A DNA stretch of 64,000 nt, taken from NCBI GenBank assembly GCA_052379645.1, contig JBQSYU010000020.1; one strand, 5' to 3'. This document shows, piece by piece, positions 50,827 to 59,769 of this stretch. This stretch comes from Arthrobacter_H sp030452125 (GTDB lineage Bacteria > Actinomycetota > Actinomycetes > Actinomycetales > Micrococcaceae). Made by a program: the position numbers and the translations under genes. Numbering within the stretch: position 1 is the stretch's first letter; every line of letters starts with the position of its first letter. The notes beneath the pieces are model-generated. The model ran no database searches, was not told the DNA's origin, and worked only from the letters and a program-made list of their open reading frames with translations.

Positions 50827-51809
50827 GTGCCGCCACCACGACCCCCGACGAATCCCATCCGGACCGCACCGGCACATCCTCCGCCACCGTGGTGACGCAG
50901 GAAGAGCCGCCCCGGGGCCGCCATGGAACCGGGCGCAGGAGCAGCACCTCGGCCCCCTCCGCCGCACCAGGGCGGAAGAACAAGGCCCCGTTGCGCCCCG
51001 GACGGGTCATCCTCCATGTGGGCCTCATCGTCTGGGCGGTCCTGTGGCTGGCCCCGCTGGCCTGGGCCGTCTACACCTCCCTGCGTCCCTATTCGGAGAC
51101 GGCGGAGAAGGGCTACGTGTCCCTGCCGGACACGCTGAACTTCAACAACTACGTCACCGCCTGGACGCAGGCCGACCTGCCGCACTATTTCCTGAACTCG
51201 CTCTACATCGCCGTCCCGGCGGTCATCATCGTGTTGTTCATGTCCTCGATGGCCGCCTTCGTCCTGGCCCGCTTCAGCTTCAAGTTGAACCTGTTCATGC
51301 TGATGTTCTTCACCGCCGCGAACCTGTTGCCCCAGCAGGTCATCATCACCCCGCTGTACCGGATGTTCCTGTCCCTGGACATCTACAACACCCAGTTCGG
51401 GGTCGTGCTGATCAATGTGGCCTTCCAAATGGGTTTCTGCGTCTTCGTGCTCAGCAACTTCATGAAGGCACTGCCCGACGAACTCGGAGAAGCCGCCCAG
51501 GTCGACGGGGCAGGGGTCTGGCGGCAGTTCTACCAGATCGTCCTGCCGCTGACCCGCCCGGCACTGGCGGCCCTGGCCACCCTCGAGTTCGCCTGGATCT
51601 ACAACGACTTCTTCTGGGCACTGGTCCTGCTCCGCGATGGCGACGCCATGCCGGTGACCAGTGCGTTGAACAACCTCAAGGGAGCGTTCTTCACCGACAA
51701 CAACCTCGTGGCCGCCGGTGCGGTCATGATCGCCCTGCCGACAGTGATCTTGTTCATGATCCTGCAGAAGCACTTCGTCGCCGGGCTGACCCTCGGCAGC
51801 AGCAAGTAG
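50823..51809 (+). CDS. Sugar ABC transporter permease, LacG/MalG type
   Basis: A 328-residue permease, with a long N-terminal cytoplasmic tail (about 60 residues, Ser/Thr/Pro/Arg rich) before six membrane segments and the EAA loop GEAAQVDGAGVWRQFYQIVLP. It overlaps the first permease by 4 bp and stops 10 bp before the beta-galactosidase GTG. The extended tail is an oddity relative to MalG-type proteins of about 280 residues. Confidence 0.9.
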   Translation: MSAATTTPDESHPDRTGTSSATVVTQEEPPRGRHGTGRRSSTSAPSAAPGRKNKAPLRPGRVILHVGLIVWAVLWLAPLAWAVYTSLRPYSETAEKGYVSLPDTLNFNNYVTAWTQADLPHYFLNSLYIAVPAVIIVLFMSSMAAFVLARFSFKLNLFMLMFFTAANLLPQQVIITPLYRMFLSLDIYNTQFGVVLINVAFQMGFCVFVLSNFMKALPDELGEAAQVDGAGVWRQFYQIVLPLTRPALAALATLEFAWIYNDFFWALVLLRDGDAMPVTSALNNLKGAFFTDNNLVAAGAVMIALPTVILFMILQKHFVAGLTLGSSK

Positions 51810-51819
51810 GAGGAACCCC

Positions 51820-54800
51820 GTGACCGACCAGCAGGCATTGCCGTACCACCTCGACCCCTCACCCGGAGCCGGCCTGTTGCCGGCGCGGGCCCATCTCTGC
51901 TCGGACCGGCCCGAAGCCAGCCTGAACGGGGACTGGGGGTTCAGGTATTCGCCCTCGGTGGCCGCCGCCCACCAGGATCCCGCCGCGCAGGAGGCCTTGT
52001 TCCCCGACGCGGTGGCCGTTCCCGGGCACTGGGTGTTGGATGCGGCCAACGGGCCGCTGGTGACCGGGCAGATCAACCGCTTCGGCAGCCCCTGGTACAC
52101 CAACGTGGACTACCCGTTCCCGCTGGACCCGCCCCATGTCCCCGACGAGAACGGCACCGGCGACTACCTGCGCGAGTTCACGCTCGAGGAACTGGGCTTC
52201 GATTCCGGGGTCCTGGATTCCCTGGGCCGGGTGATCCTGCGGTTCGAAGGGGTCGAATCGACGTTCAAGGCCTGGCTCAACGGCACCGAACTCGGCCATG
52301 CCTCCGGCAGCCGGCTCACCCACGAATTCGATGTCACCTCCTCGGTGCACCACGGAACCGGGACCAACCGGCTGGTCGTGCGGGTGCACGCCTTCTCCGC
52401 CGCCAGCTATCTCGAGGACCAGGACCAGTGGTGGTTGCCGGGCATCTTCCGCGACGTCACCCTGATCGGTGAACCCGCCGCGGGGATCCGTGATGTCCAC
52501 GTCGTCGCCGATTACGACGCCGGTGCCGGGCATCTGGCACTGGAAGCGACGGCCCCGGCGGGGTCCTTCCCGCTGCGGTTCTCACTGCCGGAACTGGGGA
52601 TCGAGCAGACGATCGAGGCCCCCACCGATGGGACGTCCACGGCCATGCTCGACGTCCCCGTCGGCCGGGTCCACGGCTGGACCGCCGAGACCCCGCGGCT
52701 CTACACCGCCACCCTGGCCTCCCCGGGGGAAACCGTCACGCTGCGGCTGGGATTCCGGCGGGTCGACATCGCCGAAGGGGTGCTGCGCGTCAATGGCGCA
52801 CCCATCCGCTTCCGCGGGGTGAACCGGCACGAATTCCATCCGGTCACCGGCCGGGCGATCACCACCGAATTCACCCGCAGCGAGCTGGAAACGATGAAGC
52901 GGCACAACATCAACGCCATCCGCACCAGCCACTACCCGCCCAACCACCACCTGCTGGACCTCGCCGACGAGCTCGGGTTCTGGCTCATCGACGAATGCGA
53001 TCTGGAGACCCACGGCTTCGTCGCCACCGGCTGGGAATCCAACCCCTCCGACGACCCGATCTGGCTGCCGGCCTACCTGGATAGGATCGAACGCACCTGG
53101 CGCCGCGACGCGAACCACGCCTGTGTGGTGATGTTCTCGCTGGGCAACGAATCGGGCACCGGGGCCAACCTGGCCGCCATGGCCGACTGGCTGCGCCGCC
53201 ACGACCCCACGCGCCCCATCCACTACGAGGGCGACCACGAGGCCCGCTACACCGACGTCTACTCCCGCATGTATGCCACCCCGACCGAATCGGAGTCGCT
53301 GCTGGCCGGGAACCCCGTCCCCTCGGTCAGTGCCGAAGGCTCCGGGCGCATCGGGACCCAGCCCTACATCCTGTGCGAGTACGTGCACGCCATGGGCAAC
53401 GGACCCGGGGGGATGAGCGACTACGAGGCCCTCTTCGACGCCTACCCCCGGGCCGCGGGCGGCTTCGTCTGGGAGTACAAGGACCACGGCATCCTCGCCT
53501 CCACCCCCGATGGCCAGCCGGTCCACGCCTATGGCGGGGACTTCGCGGAACCGATCCACGATTCCAACTTCGTCCTGGACGGACTCGTCTTCGCCGATGG
53601 CACCCCGAGCCCCGGACTGACCGAATATGCCAAGGTCATCGAACCCGTCAGGATCACCGTCGGGGAGGAGCTGCGGATCGAGAACCGGCAGGACTTCGCG
53701 GACACCTCCGACTACCTCTTCCGTTGGCGGCTCGACGCCGCCGACCCGGCCCCCGACGGGTCCGGCACACCGTTGGCCGAAGGGGTCCTGGACGTGGCGC
53801 CTACGGCGCCCCGGTCCACGGCCACCGTGCCCGTCCCCGTGGTGGCGGGCCGGCATCCCGGCGCGCTGCTGGGTGTCTCCGTGCAGCTGGCCGACCCGAC
53901 CTGGTGGGCGCCGGCCGGCCACGAGGTCGCCTGGGGGCAGGGACGCCTCGCCGGAACGCCGGCCCTTGCCGAAGCCCCCGGGCAGGCCGGGCAGCACGCG
54001 CAGGATGCCGGGCAACCCTGGGAACTGGCCTCCTTCGACGAGGCCGGAATGCTGGCCTCCCTCGCCGACCTGGAACTGGCCGGGCCCGAACTACTGGCCT
54101 ACAGGGCCCCCATCGACAACGACGAAGGCACCATCGAACCCAGCCGCGGCATGCGCCCCGGCGGACCCGATACGGCAGGGAACAACGCCCAGGCCCCGGA
54201 GGACTTCGACTGGGAGGCCTACGCCGGGCTGGCCCCGGGCCCCGTCATCGCCGTGGCGGAACACTGGCGGACCGCCGGATTGCACCGGCTGCAACGCCGG
54301 ACCCTGTCCATGCGGGCCACGGCCCGGGAACTGTCCAGCGTCTACCGCTATGGCGCCCCGGCCCGGCCCGAGGGCTTCGACGTCGATCTGCACTTCAGCG
54401 CCACCGGAACGACCCTGCGCCTCCGGGCGAAGATGCAGGCCCTGCAGGACTACGGATTCCCGCTGGCCCAGCTCGGCCTCGGATTCACCCTGCCGGCCGC
54501 GGCGCTCACCGACGACTGCACCGCCCGATTCACCGGGGCCGGACCGGGCGAGAGCTACGCCGACTCCCGCTCGGCCCAACGCTTCGGCACCCACCGGTTG
54601 CCGGTGGGGCAACTGCGCACCGGCTACCCGCGCCCGCAGGCCAACGGCCGCCGCGGCGACCTGCGGTCCCTGGACCTGGACCTGGTGGACGGCAGGACCC
54701 TTCGGCTGACCATCCTGGAGGGCCCGGCCGATACCGGATTCACGCTCAGCCCCTGGAGCCAGCAGGAACTGGCCGGGGCCAGCCATCCCACCGAACTGCC

Positions 54801-54960
54801 CGAATCCACCCACTGGCATCTGGGGATCGACGCCGGCCAGCACGGGCTGGGCAGCCGCTCCTGCGGCATCGACGTCGCCGACGCGGAGGCCTTCACGGCC
54901 CGTCGTGCCGAGCTGCTCCTGGAACTGGCCGTGCTCCCGGAACGCGGTGGGACCCCATGA
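51820..54960 (+). CDS. lacZ: GH2 beta-galactosidase
   Basis: A 1046-residue LacZ-type enzyme: sugar-binding jelly roll (residues about 35-230), immunoglobulin-like domain, TIM barrel with acid/base Glu444 in SLGNESGTG and nucleophile Glu520 in LCEYVHAMGNG, then a second Ig-like and a C-terminal beta-domain with FTLSPWSQQEL. It hydrolyses beta-galactosides such as lactose. GTG start at 51820 after AGGAGG. No signal peptide, so the substrate is imported intact. The 4-bp overlap with the GH36 gene implies coupling. Confidence 0.95.
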   Translation: MTDQQALPYHLDPSPGAGLLPARAHLCSDRPEASLNGDWGFRYSPSVAAAHQDPAAQEALFPDAVAVPGHWVLDAANGPLVTGQINRFGSPWYTNVDYPFPLDPPHVPDENGTGDYLREFTLEELGFDSGVLDSLGRVILRFEGVESTFKAWLNGTELGHASGSRLTHEFDVTSSVHHGTGTNRLVVRVHAFSAASYLEDQDQWWLPGIFRDVTLIGEPAAGIRDVHVVADYDAGAGHLALEATAPAGSFPLRFSLPELGIEQTIEAPTDGTSTAMLDVPVGRVHGWTAETPRLYTATLASPGETVTLRLGFRRVDIAEGVLRVNGAPIRFRGVNRHEFHPVTGRAITTEFTRSELETMKRHNINAIRTSHYPPNHHLLDLADELGFWLIDECDLETHGFVATGWESNPSDDPIWLPAYLDRIERTWRRDANHACVVMFSLGNESGTGANLAAMADWLRRHDPTRPIHYEGDHEARYTDVYSRMYATPTESESLLAGNPVPSVSAEGSGRIGTQPYILCEYVHAMGNGPGGMSDYEALFDAYPRAAGGFVWEYKDHGILASTPDGQPVHAYGGDFAEPIHDSNFVLDGLVFADGTPSPGLTEYAKVIEPVRITVGEELRIENRQDFADTSDYLFRWRLDAADPAPDGSGTPLAEGVLDVAPTAPRSTATVPVPVVAGRHPGALLGVSVQLADPTWWAPAGHEVAWGQGRLAGTPALAEAPGQAGQHAQDAGQPWELASFDEAGMLASLADLELAGPELLAYRAPIDNDEGTIEPSRGMRPGGPDTAGNNAQAPEDFDWEAYAGLAPGPVIAVAEHWRTAGLHRLQRRTLSMRATARELSSVYRYGAPARPEGFDVDLHFSATGTTLRLRAKMQALQDYGFPLAQLGLGFTLPAAALTDDCTARFTGAGPGESYADSRSAQRFGTHRLPVGQLRTGYPRPQANGRRGDLRSLDLDLVDGRTLRLTILEGPADTGFTLSPWSQQELAGASHPTELPESTHWHLGIDAGQHGLGSRSCGIDVADAEAFTARRAELLLELAVLPERGGTP

Positions 54961-57074
54961 GCCTGCACCGTCTCAGCGGGGACGGGGTCGCCTTGCTCCT
55001 GCAGACCGCCGGCGATCCCGCCGTCGTGCACTTCGGCGCCGACCCGGGGGCCCTGCCCGGACGGGAATCGACCGGCCCGGTGCTGCATTCGAACTACGAC
55101 CACCCGCTGAGCATGCCGTTGTGGCCGCAGGCCAGTGCCGGCTGGGCGGGCACCCCGTTGCTCGAGGGCGGACGCGGCGGACGGGACACCTCCGTGCGCT
55201 TCACCGATCCCGAGGTGCGCCGCGGGGACAGCCAGCTCGTCCTCACCGCCACCGATGCCGAGGCCGGACTGGAACTGGAAACCACCGTGGAATTGCTGCC
55301 CGGCGGACTACTGCGGCTGCGCCACGCCCTGACCAATACGGGCGATGCGGGCTATGAGGTCAGGGCGCTGAACACGATGCTCCCCGTCGGACAGCAGGCC
55401 ACCGAACTACTGGATACCGCAGGACGCTGGTCCCGCGAACGATCCGAACAACGCCTGCCCTTCGTCACCGGAACCCATGCCCGGACCGGACGACGGGGTC
55501 GGACCGGGCACGACGCCCCGTTGCTCCTGGCCGCCGGAACCCCCGGCTTCGCCCACCGCCGCGGCGAACTCTGGGCGGCCCACCTGGGCTGGAGCGGAAA
55601 CAGCACGGTCTTCGCCGAACGCACCGCCGACCCGTCCCGCGCCCTGGGGGCCGGGGAACTGCCGGGGACCGGGGAGATCGTCCTGGAGACCGGGCAGAGC
55701 CATACCGGTCCGTGGGTCTACTTCGCCTATTCGCCGGCAGGACTGGACGGGGTCGCCTCCCGTTTCCATACCTACCTGCGCTCCCGCCCGGGCCATCCGC
55801 GCCGGGCCCGGCCCGTGGTGCTCAACACCTGGGAAGCCGTCTATTTCCGGCATGACCTCGACGAGCTCGTCTCGTTGGCCCATGCGGCAGCCGAGGCCGG
55901 GGTGGAACGATTCGTGCTCGACGACGGATGGTTCGGCTCCCGCCGTGACGACACCTCGGGACTGGGGGACTGGCAGGTCTCCGGGCAGGTCTGGCCGGAG
56001 GGGCTGGTCCCGTTGATCAGCCGGGTCAACGAGTTGGGCATGGAATTCGGTCTCTGGGTCGAACCCGAAATGGCCAACCCCGATTCGGCACTGGCCACCG
56101 ACCACCCCGACTGGCTGTGCCGGGCCCGGGGAGACCGGTTGGCCCCGACCTGGCGGAACCAGCACGTCGTGGACCTGACCGTGCCCGAGGCCTACACCCA
56201 CCTCTTCACCGCCCTGGATGCGGTGTTGACGGATGCCGCGCAGGCCGGGGCACCGATCTCGTTCCTGAAATGGGACCAGAACCGGGATCTGACCGATCTG
56301 GCCTCGGCCGGCCGGCCTTCGCAGCACGGGCAGACGCTGGCCGCCTACGCCCTGATGGACCAGCTGAAGGCCGCCCATCCCGGATTGGAAATCGAATCCT
56401 GTTCCTCCGGCGGGGCCCGGGTGGACCTCGGGGTGCTCGAACACGCCGACCGGGTCTGGGCCTCGGACTCCAACGACGCCCTGGAACGCCAACACATCCA
56501 GGAACTGACCCAACGCGTGCTGGCCCCCGAACTGGTCGGACAGCATATCGGCCCGGCCACGTCCCATACCTCGGGGCGCACCCACGCGTTGGCCTTCCGC
56601 GGGATCACCGCCCTCTTCGGCCACTTCGGGCTCGAATGGGATATCCGCGAAGCCCGCGGGGCCGACCGGGCGACCCTGCACCAGCTGGTCGGGTTGTATA
56701 AGAAGCACCGCGGACTGCTGCATTCCGGTATCCAGGTCCGGGCCGACCTGGGGGACGCGGCATTCAGCCTCTACGGAACCGTCGCCGCCGACGGCGGCGA
56801 AGCACTGTATGCCTTCGCGCTGCTGCGTTCCTCCGAAGGCGCCGGCCCGGGAGTCATCGCCCTGCCGGGCCTGCAGGAGGAGAAGACCTACCGGGTCAGG
56901 GCCATCGTGCCCGGTCGCGAACCGGGAACCTTCATCCACCGGGAACCGCCCGCGTGGCTGGAAGACGGCTTCACCGCCACGGGCAGTTATCTGTCCACCG
57001 TGGGATTGGCCCTGCCCGCACTGAACCCCGAGCGGGCCATCCTGCTCCATGCCGAAGCACTGGAGGCTTTGTGA
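54957..57074 (+). CDS. GH36 alpha-galactosidase
   Basis: A 705-residue cytoplasmic GH36 enzyme: N-terminal beta-sandwich, TIM barrel with NTWEAVYF, VLDDGWFGSR, nucleophile Asp440 in LKWDQNRD, substrate-binding ESCSSGGARVDLG, and acid/base Asp504 in WASDSNDALERQ. It cleaves terminal alpha-galactose from melibiose and raffinose-type sugars. It overlaps lacZ (ATGA) and galT (GTGA) by 4 bp on either side. Together with lacZ it lets the operon process both anomers. Confidence 0.93.
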   Translation: MSLHRLSGDGVALLLQTAGDPAVVHFGADPGALPGRESTGPVLHSNYDHPLSMPLWPQASAGWAGTPLLEGGRGGRDTSVRFTDPEVRRGDSQLVLTATDAEAGLELETTVELLPGGLLRLRHALTNTGDAGYEVRALNTMLPVGQQATELLDTAGRWSRERSEQRLPFVTGTHARTGRRGRTGHDAPLLLAAGTPGFAHRRGELWAAHLGWSGNSTVFAERTADPSRALGAGELPGTGEIVLETGQSHTGPWVYFAYSPAGLDGVASRFHTYLRSRPGHPRRARPVVLNTWEAVYFRHDLDELVSLAHAAAEAGVERFVLDDGWFGSRRDDTSGLGDWQVSGQVWPEGLVPLISRVNELGMEFGLWVEPEMANPDSALATDHPDWLCRARGDRLAPTWRNQHVVDLTVPEAYTHLFTALDAVLTDAAQAGAPISFLKWDQNRDLTDLASAGRPSQHGQTLAAYALMDQLKAAHPGLEIESCSSGGARVDLGVLEHADRVWASDSNDALERQHIQELTQRVLAPELVGQHIGPATSHTSGRTHALAFRGITALFGHFGLEWDIREARGADRATLHQLVGLYKKHRGLLHSGIQVRADLGDAAFSLYGTVAADGGEALYAFALLRSSEGAGPGVIALPGLQEEKTYRVRAIVPGREPGTFIHREPPAWLEDGFTATGSYLSTVGLALPALNPERAILLHAEALEAL

Positions 57075-58228
57075 GTACCATGAACAGCCCCACCGAAACC
57101 GCAGGAGCCGATGCCCTCCGCCAGCCCGTCCGGGCCCGGATGGCCGATGGCCGTGAACTGCTGTATTTCTTCGACCACCCCGGCCAGCATGAGGACTTCG
57201 TCCCCCCGGCGGACCTGCGGGAACTGCCGGAGCGGCCCAGCCCCGCCCGGCTACGCCGTGACCCATTGACCGGTGAATGGGTGTCCTTTGCCGCCCACCG
57301 GCAGGGCAGGACGCATCTGCCACCGGCCGACGAATGCCCGCTGTGTCCCTCGGGGCCCGAGCGGTCCACCGAAGTCGCCGCCGCACAGTACGACGTCGTC
57401 GTGTTCGAGAACCGCTTCCCCTCCTTCGGGCCGGGGCAACAGGAGCAGCAGCGCTCCGAGGCGATGGGGGAGACCTACCCGGCCGAGGGCCGCTGCGAGG
57501 TCATTGCCTTCGGCGCCGACCACGGGGATTCCTTCGCCGACCTGGATGTCCCACGGGCCCGGACCGTCGTGGACGCCTGGGCCCAGCGCACCGCGGAGCT
57601 CTCCGCCCTGCCCGGCGTCGAGCAGGTCTTCGCCTTCGAGAACCGGGGGGCGCAGATCGGGGTGACCCTGCACCACCCGCATGGGCAGATCTACTCCTAC
57701 CCCTACGTCACCCCGCGCACCCTGACCCAACTGGACCAGGCCCAACGCCACCGCGAGGAAACCGGACGCAACCTCATGCAGGACGTCCTGGACTTCGAGG
57801 TGGCCGCAGGAACCCGGATCGTGGAGAGGACCGAATACTTCACCGTGTTCGTTCCCTTCGCCGCCCGGATGCCCGTGGAGGTCCATGTGGTCCCGAACCG
57901 GCACGTCGCCGATCTGGCGGGGCTCACGGCCCGGGAACGCTCCGACCTGGCCGATGTCTACCTGCGCCTGCTCCGCGGCGTCGACGCCCTCTATGCGACT
58001 CCGACCCCGTATATCGCCGCCTGGTTCCAGGCCCCCGTCCGGCACCCCGCGGCCGGGGAACTGCGCCTGCACCTGCAATTGACTTCCCCGCGGCGGGCCG
58101 AGGAAAAACTCAAATACCTGGCAGGATCGGAAGCCGCGATGGGGGCCTTCATCGCCGACGTCACCCCCGAAACCACCGCCGCACGCCTACGGGCCGCCCT
58201 CGCAACGCCGACCGGAGCCAGCGCATGA
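57071..58228 (+). CDS. galT: Galactose-1-phosphate uridylyltransferase
   Basis: A 385-residue protein with the Zn-site C-x2-C (DECPLCPSG), the active site HHPHGQIYSYPY (nucleophile His204), and RLHLQLTSPRRAEEKLKYLAG near the C-terminus. It exchanges uridylyl groups between UDP-glucose and galactose-1-phosphate. I favour the GTG at 57071, with GGAGG at 57062-57066 and overlap with the GH36 stop; an ATG at 57080 is an alternative. It overlaps galK by 4 bp. Confidence 0.95.
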   Translation: MSTMNSPTETAGADALRQPVRARMADGRELLYFFDHPGQHEDFVPPADLRELPERPSPARLRRDPLTGEWVSFAAHRQGRTHLPPADECPLCPSGPERSTEVAAAQYDVVVFENRFPSFGPGQQEQQRSEAMGETYPAEGRCEVIAFGADHGDSFADLDVPRARTVVDAWAQRTAELSALPGVEQVFAFENRGAQIGVTLHHPHGQIYSYPYVTPRTLTQLDQAQRHREETGRNLMQDVLDFEVAAGTRIVERTEYFTVFVPFAARMPVEVHVVPNRHVADLAGLTARERSDLADVYLRLLRGVDALYATPTPYIAAWFQAPVRHPAAGELRLHLQLTSPRRAEEKLKYLAGSEAAMGAFIADVTPETTAARLRAALATPTGASA

Positions 58229-59445
58229 AGCCCGGGGAGAAGGACGCCGCATCCCTGGAGCAGCTCTCGGCCGGCTTCGCCACCCTCTTCGGTGGCCGGC
58301 CCGATGGCATCTGGGCGGCACCGGGCCGGGTGAACCTGATGGGCGAACACACCGACTACAACGAAGGGTTCGTTCTGCCCTTCGCCTTGCGGAACAGTGC
58401 CCGGGTCGCGGTGGCCCTACGGCCCTCGGGGCCGGCCCGGTTGCGGGTGGCCTCGCTGCAGGGGGCGGATCCTGCGGGAACCGGCCAGACGGCCCTCGCC
58501 GGGGAAATCGCCGAGGTGGACCTGGACCGGCTCGAGCCCGCCGACGTCGTCCCCTGGGCCAGATACCTGGCAGGGGTCATCTGGGCCCTCCAACAGCGCG
58601 GGCACCACGTGCCGGGGGTGGATGTCCTGCTGGACTCCGACGTCCCCTCGGGCGCCGGTTTGTCCTCCTCGGCGGCCATCGAATGCGCGGTGGCCCTGGC
58701 CCTGGATGAGCTCCTGGACGCCGGCATCGACCGGGAGGAACTGGTGCTGGTCTGCCAACAGGCGGAAAACGACTTCGTCGGGGCCCCCACCGGGATCCTG
58801 GACCAGTCCGCGTCCCTGCTGGGCACCGCGGGCCATGCGTTGTTCCTGGACTGCCGTAGCCGTCTCTCCCGGCAGGTGCCGCTGGATCTGGCCGCCGAAT
58901 CCCTGGTGCTTCTGGTGATCGATACCAAGGTCGTCCACGCGCATGAATCCGGCGGGTACAAGGACCTCGTGGCAGCCTGCGCCCGCGGTGCCGCCGGGCT
59001 GGGGGTCCCGGCACTGCGTGATGTGGGTCTCGAGCGGCTTGTCGAGGCCGCGGAGGTCCTGGACGCCGCGACCTTCGCCCGGGTGCGCCATATCGTGACC
59101 GAGAACCAGCGGGTCCTGGACACGGTGGCGGCGTTGGAGACCGGGGGCCCGCGCACCATCGGCCCGTTCCTGGATGCCAGCCATGCCTCGATGCGCGATG
59201 ACTTCGGCATCTCCTGCGTCGAACTCGATGCCGCCGTGGAGGCGGCACAGCAGGCCGGGGCGTTCGGGGCCCGGATGACCGGGGGAGGCTTCGGGGGGTC
59301 GGCGATCGCCCTGGTCGACGTCGCCGCGGCGGAGGCCGTGGGGACCGCCGTTCGGGAACGCTTCGCCGCCGAGGGATACCGGCCCCCGGATATCTTCGCC
59401 GTCCAGCCCGGGGCCGGGGCCCGGAGGCGGACCACCCAGGCATGA
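58225..59445 (+). CDS. galK: Galactokinase
   Basis: A 406-residue GHMP kinase with the galactokinase signature GRVNLMGEHTDYNEGFVLP (residues 34-52), the ATP-binding PSGAGLSSSAAIE (141 onward), and the third motif ARMTGGGFGGSAIAL. It makes galactose-1-phosphate for GalT. It is the last gene of the operon and is followed 5 bp later by a hairpin. galE and galM are absent from the operon. Confidence 0.95.
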   Translation: MKPGEKDAASLEQLSAGFATLFGGRPDGIWAAPGRVNLMGEHTDYNEGFVLPFALRNSARVAVALRPSGPARLRVASLQGADPAGTGQTALAGEIAEVDLDRLEPADVVPWARYLAGVIWALQQRGHHVPGVDVLLDSDVPSGAGLSSSAAIECAVALALDELLDAGIDREELVLVCQQAENDFVGAPTGILDQSASLLGTAGHALFLDCRSRLSRQVPLDLAAESLVLLVIDTKVVHAHESGGYKDLVAACARGAAGLGVPALRDVGLERLVEAAEVLDAATFARVRHIVTENQRVLDTVAALETGGPRTIGPFLDASHASMRDDFGISCVELDAAVEAAQQAGAFGARMTGGGFGGSAIALVDVAAAEAVGTAVRERFAAEGYRPPDIFAVQPGAGARRRTTQA

Positions 59446-59449
59446 GGAA

Positions 59450-59483
59450 GGCCCCGGCTTTCGGGGGGGAGAAAGCCGGGGCC
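59450..59483. terminator. Hairpin after galK
   Basis: GGCCCCGGCTTTC (59450-59462) and its complement (59471-59483), loop of 8 bases. Likely terminator of the galactoside operon. Confidence 0.75.
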
Positions 59484-59486
59484 GGA

Positions 59487-59532
59487 TTCATCACTCGCAC
59501 CTGATGAGGTGTTTAAAACACTAGGGGCCGAA
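59487..59532. repeat. 46-bp repeat element, copy 1
   Basis: Starts TTCATCACTCGCACCTGATG and ends CTAGGGGCCGAA. It contains TCATCA/TGATGA arms 8 bases apart and, only in this copy, the inverted repeat GTGTTT-A-AAACAC. Confidence 0.8.
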
Positions 59533-59625
59533 CCTAGCTGCCCGCTGTGTGTGGGTGGGGGTTGGCTGCGAACCCCTCGGTTCCGGTCATGGCCGCAGCC
59601 CAGGGGGGCTGGGGCGGACATGATG

Positions 59626-59656
59626 AAGGCCCCAGTCCGGGCAGGACTGGGGCCTT
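59626..59656. terminator. Second hairpin, toward AI-2E gene
   Basis: AAGGCCCCAGTCC (59626-59638) and its complement (59644-59656), loop GGGCA, with A- and T-rich ends typical of a bidirectional terminator. Confidence 0.75.
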
Positions 59657-59660
59657 GTGT

Positions 59661-59706
59661 TTCATCACTCGCACCTGATGAGGTACTTATGACTCTAGGG
59701 GCCGAA
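59661..59706. repeat. 46-bp repeat element, copy 2
   Basis: Identical to copy 1 at 41 of 46 positions: the first 24 and last 12 bases are the same and the mismatches lie in the central part. Offset from copy 1 is 174 bp. Confidence 0.8.
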
Positions 59707-59769
59707 GCTTTGAGTTGGCTGTACGCCGGGTGGGCATTGCCCCGGGATCGGTGCGGGGCCGCCGGGGCG

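Larger units (their letters stand above)
59446..59769. other. 324-bp structured intergenic region with duplicated hairpin units
   Basis: No gene is visible. In order it holds a 13-bp-stem hairpin, a 46-bp element, a GGCTGCG...CGCAGCC hairpin (59564-59600) with an inner GAACC/GGTTC, a second 13-bp-stem hairpin, and a second copy of the 46-bp element. It separates the convergent galK and AI-2E genes. Confidence 0.7.
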
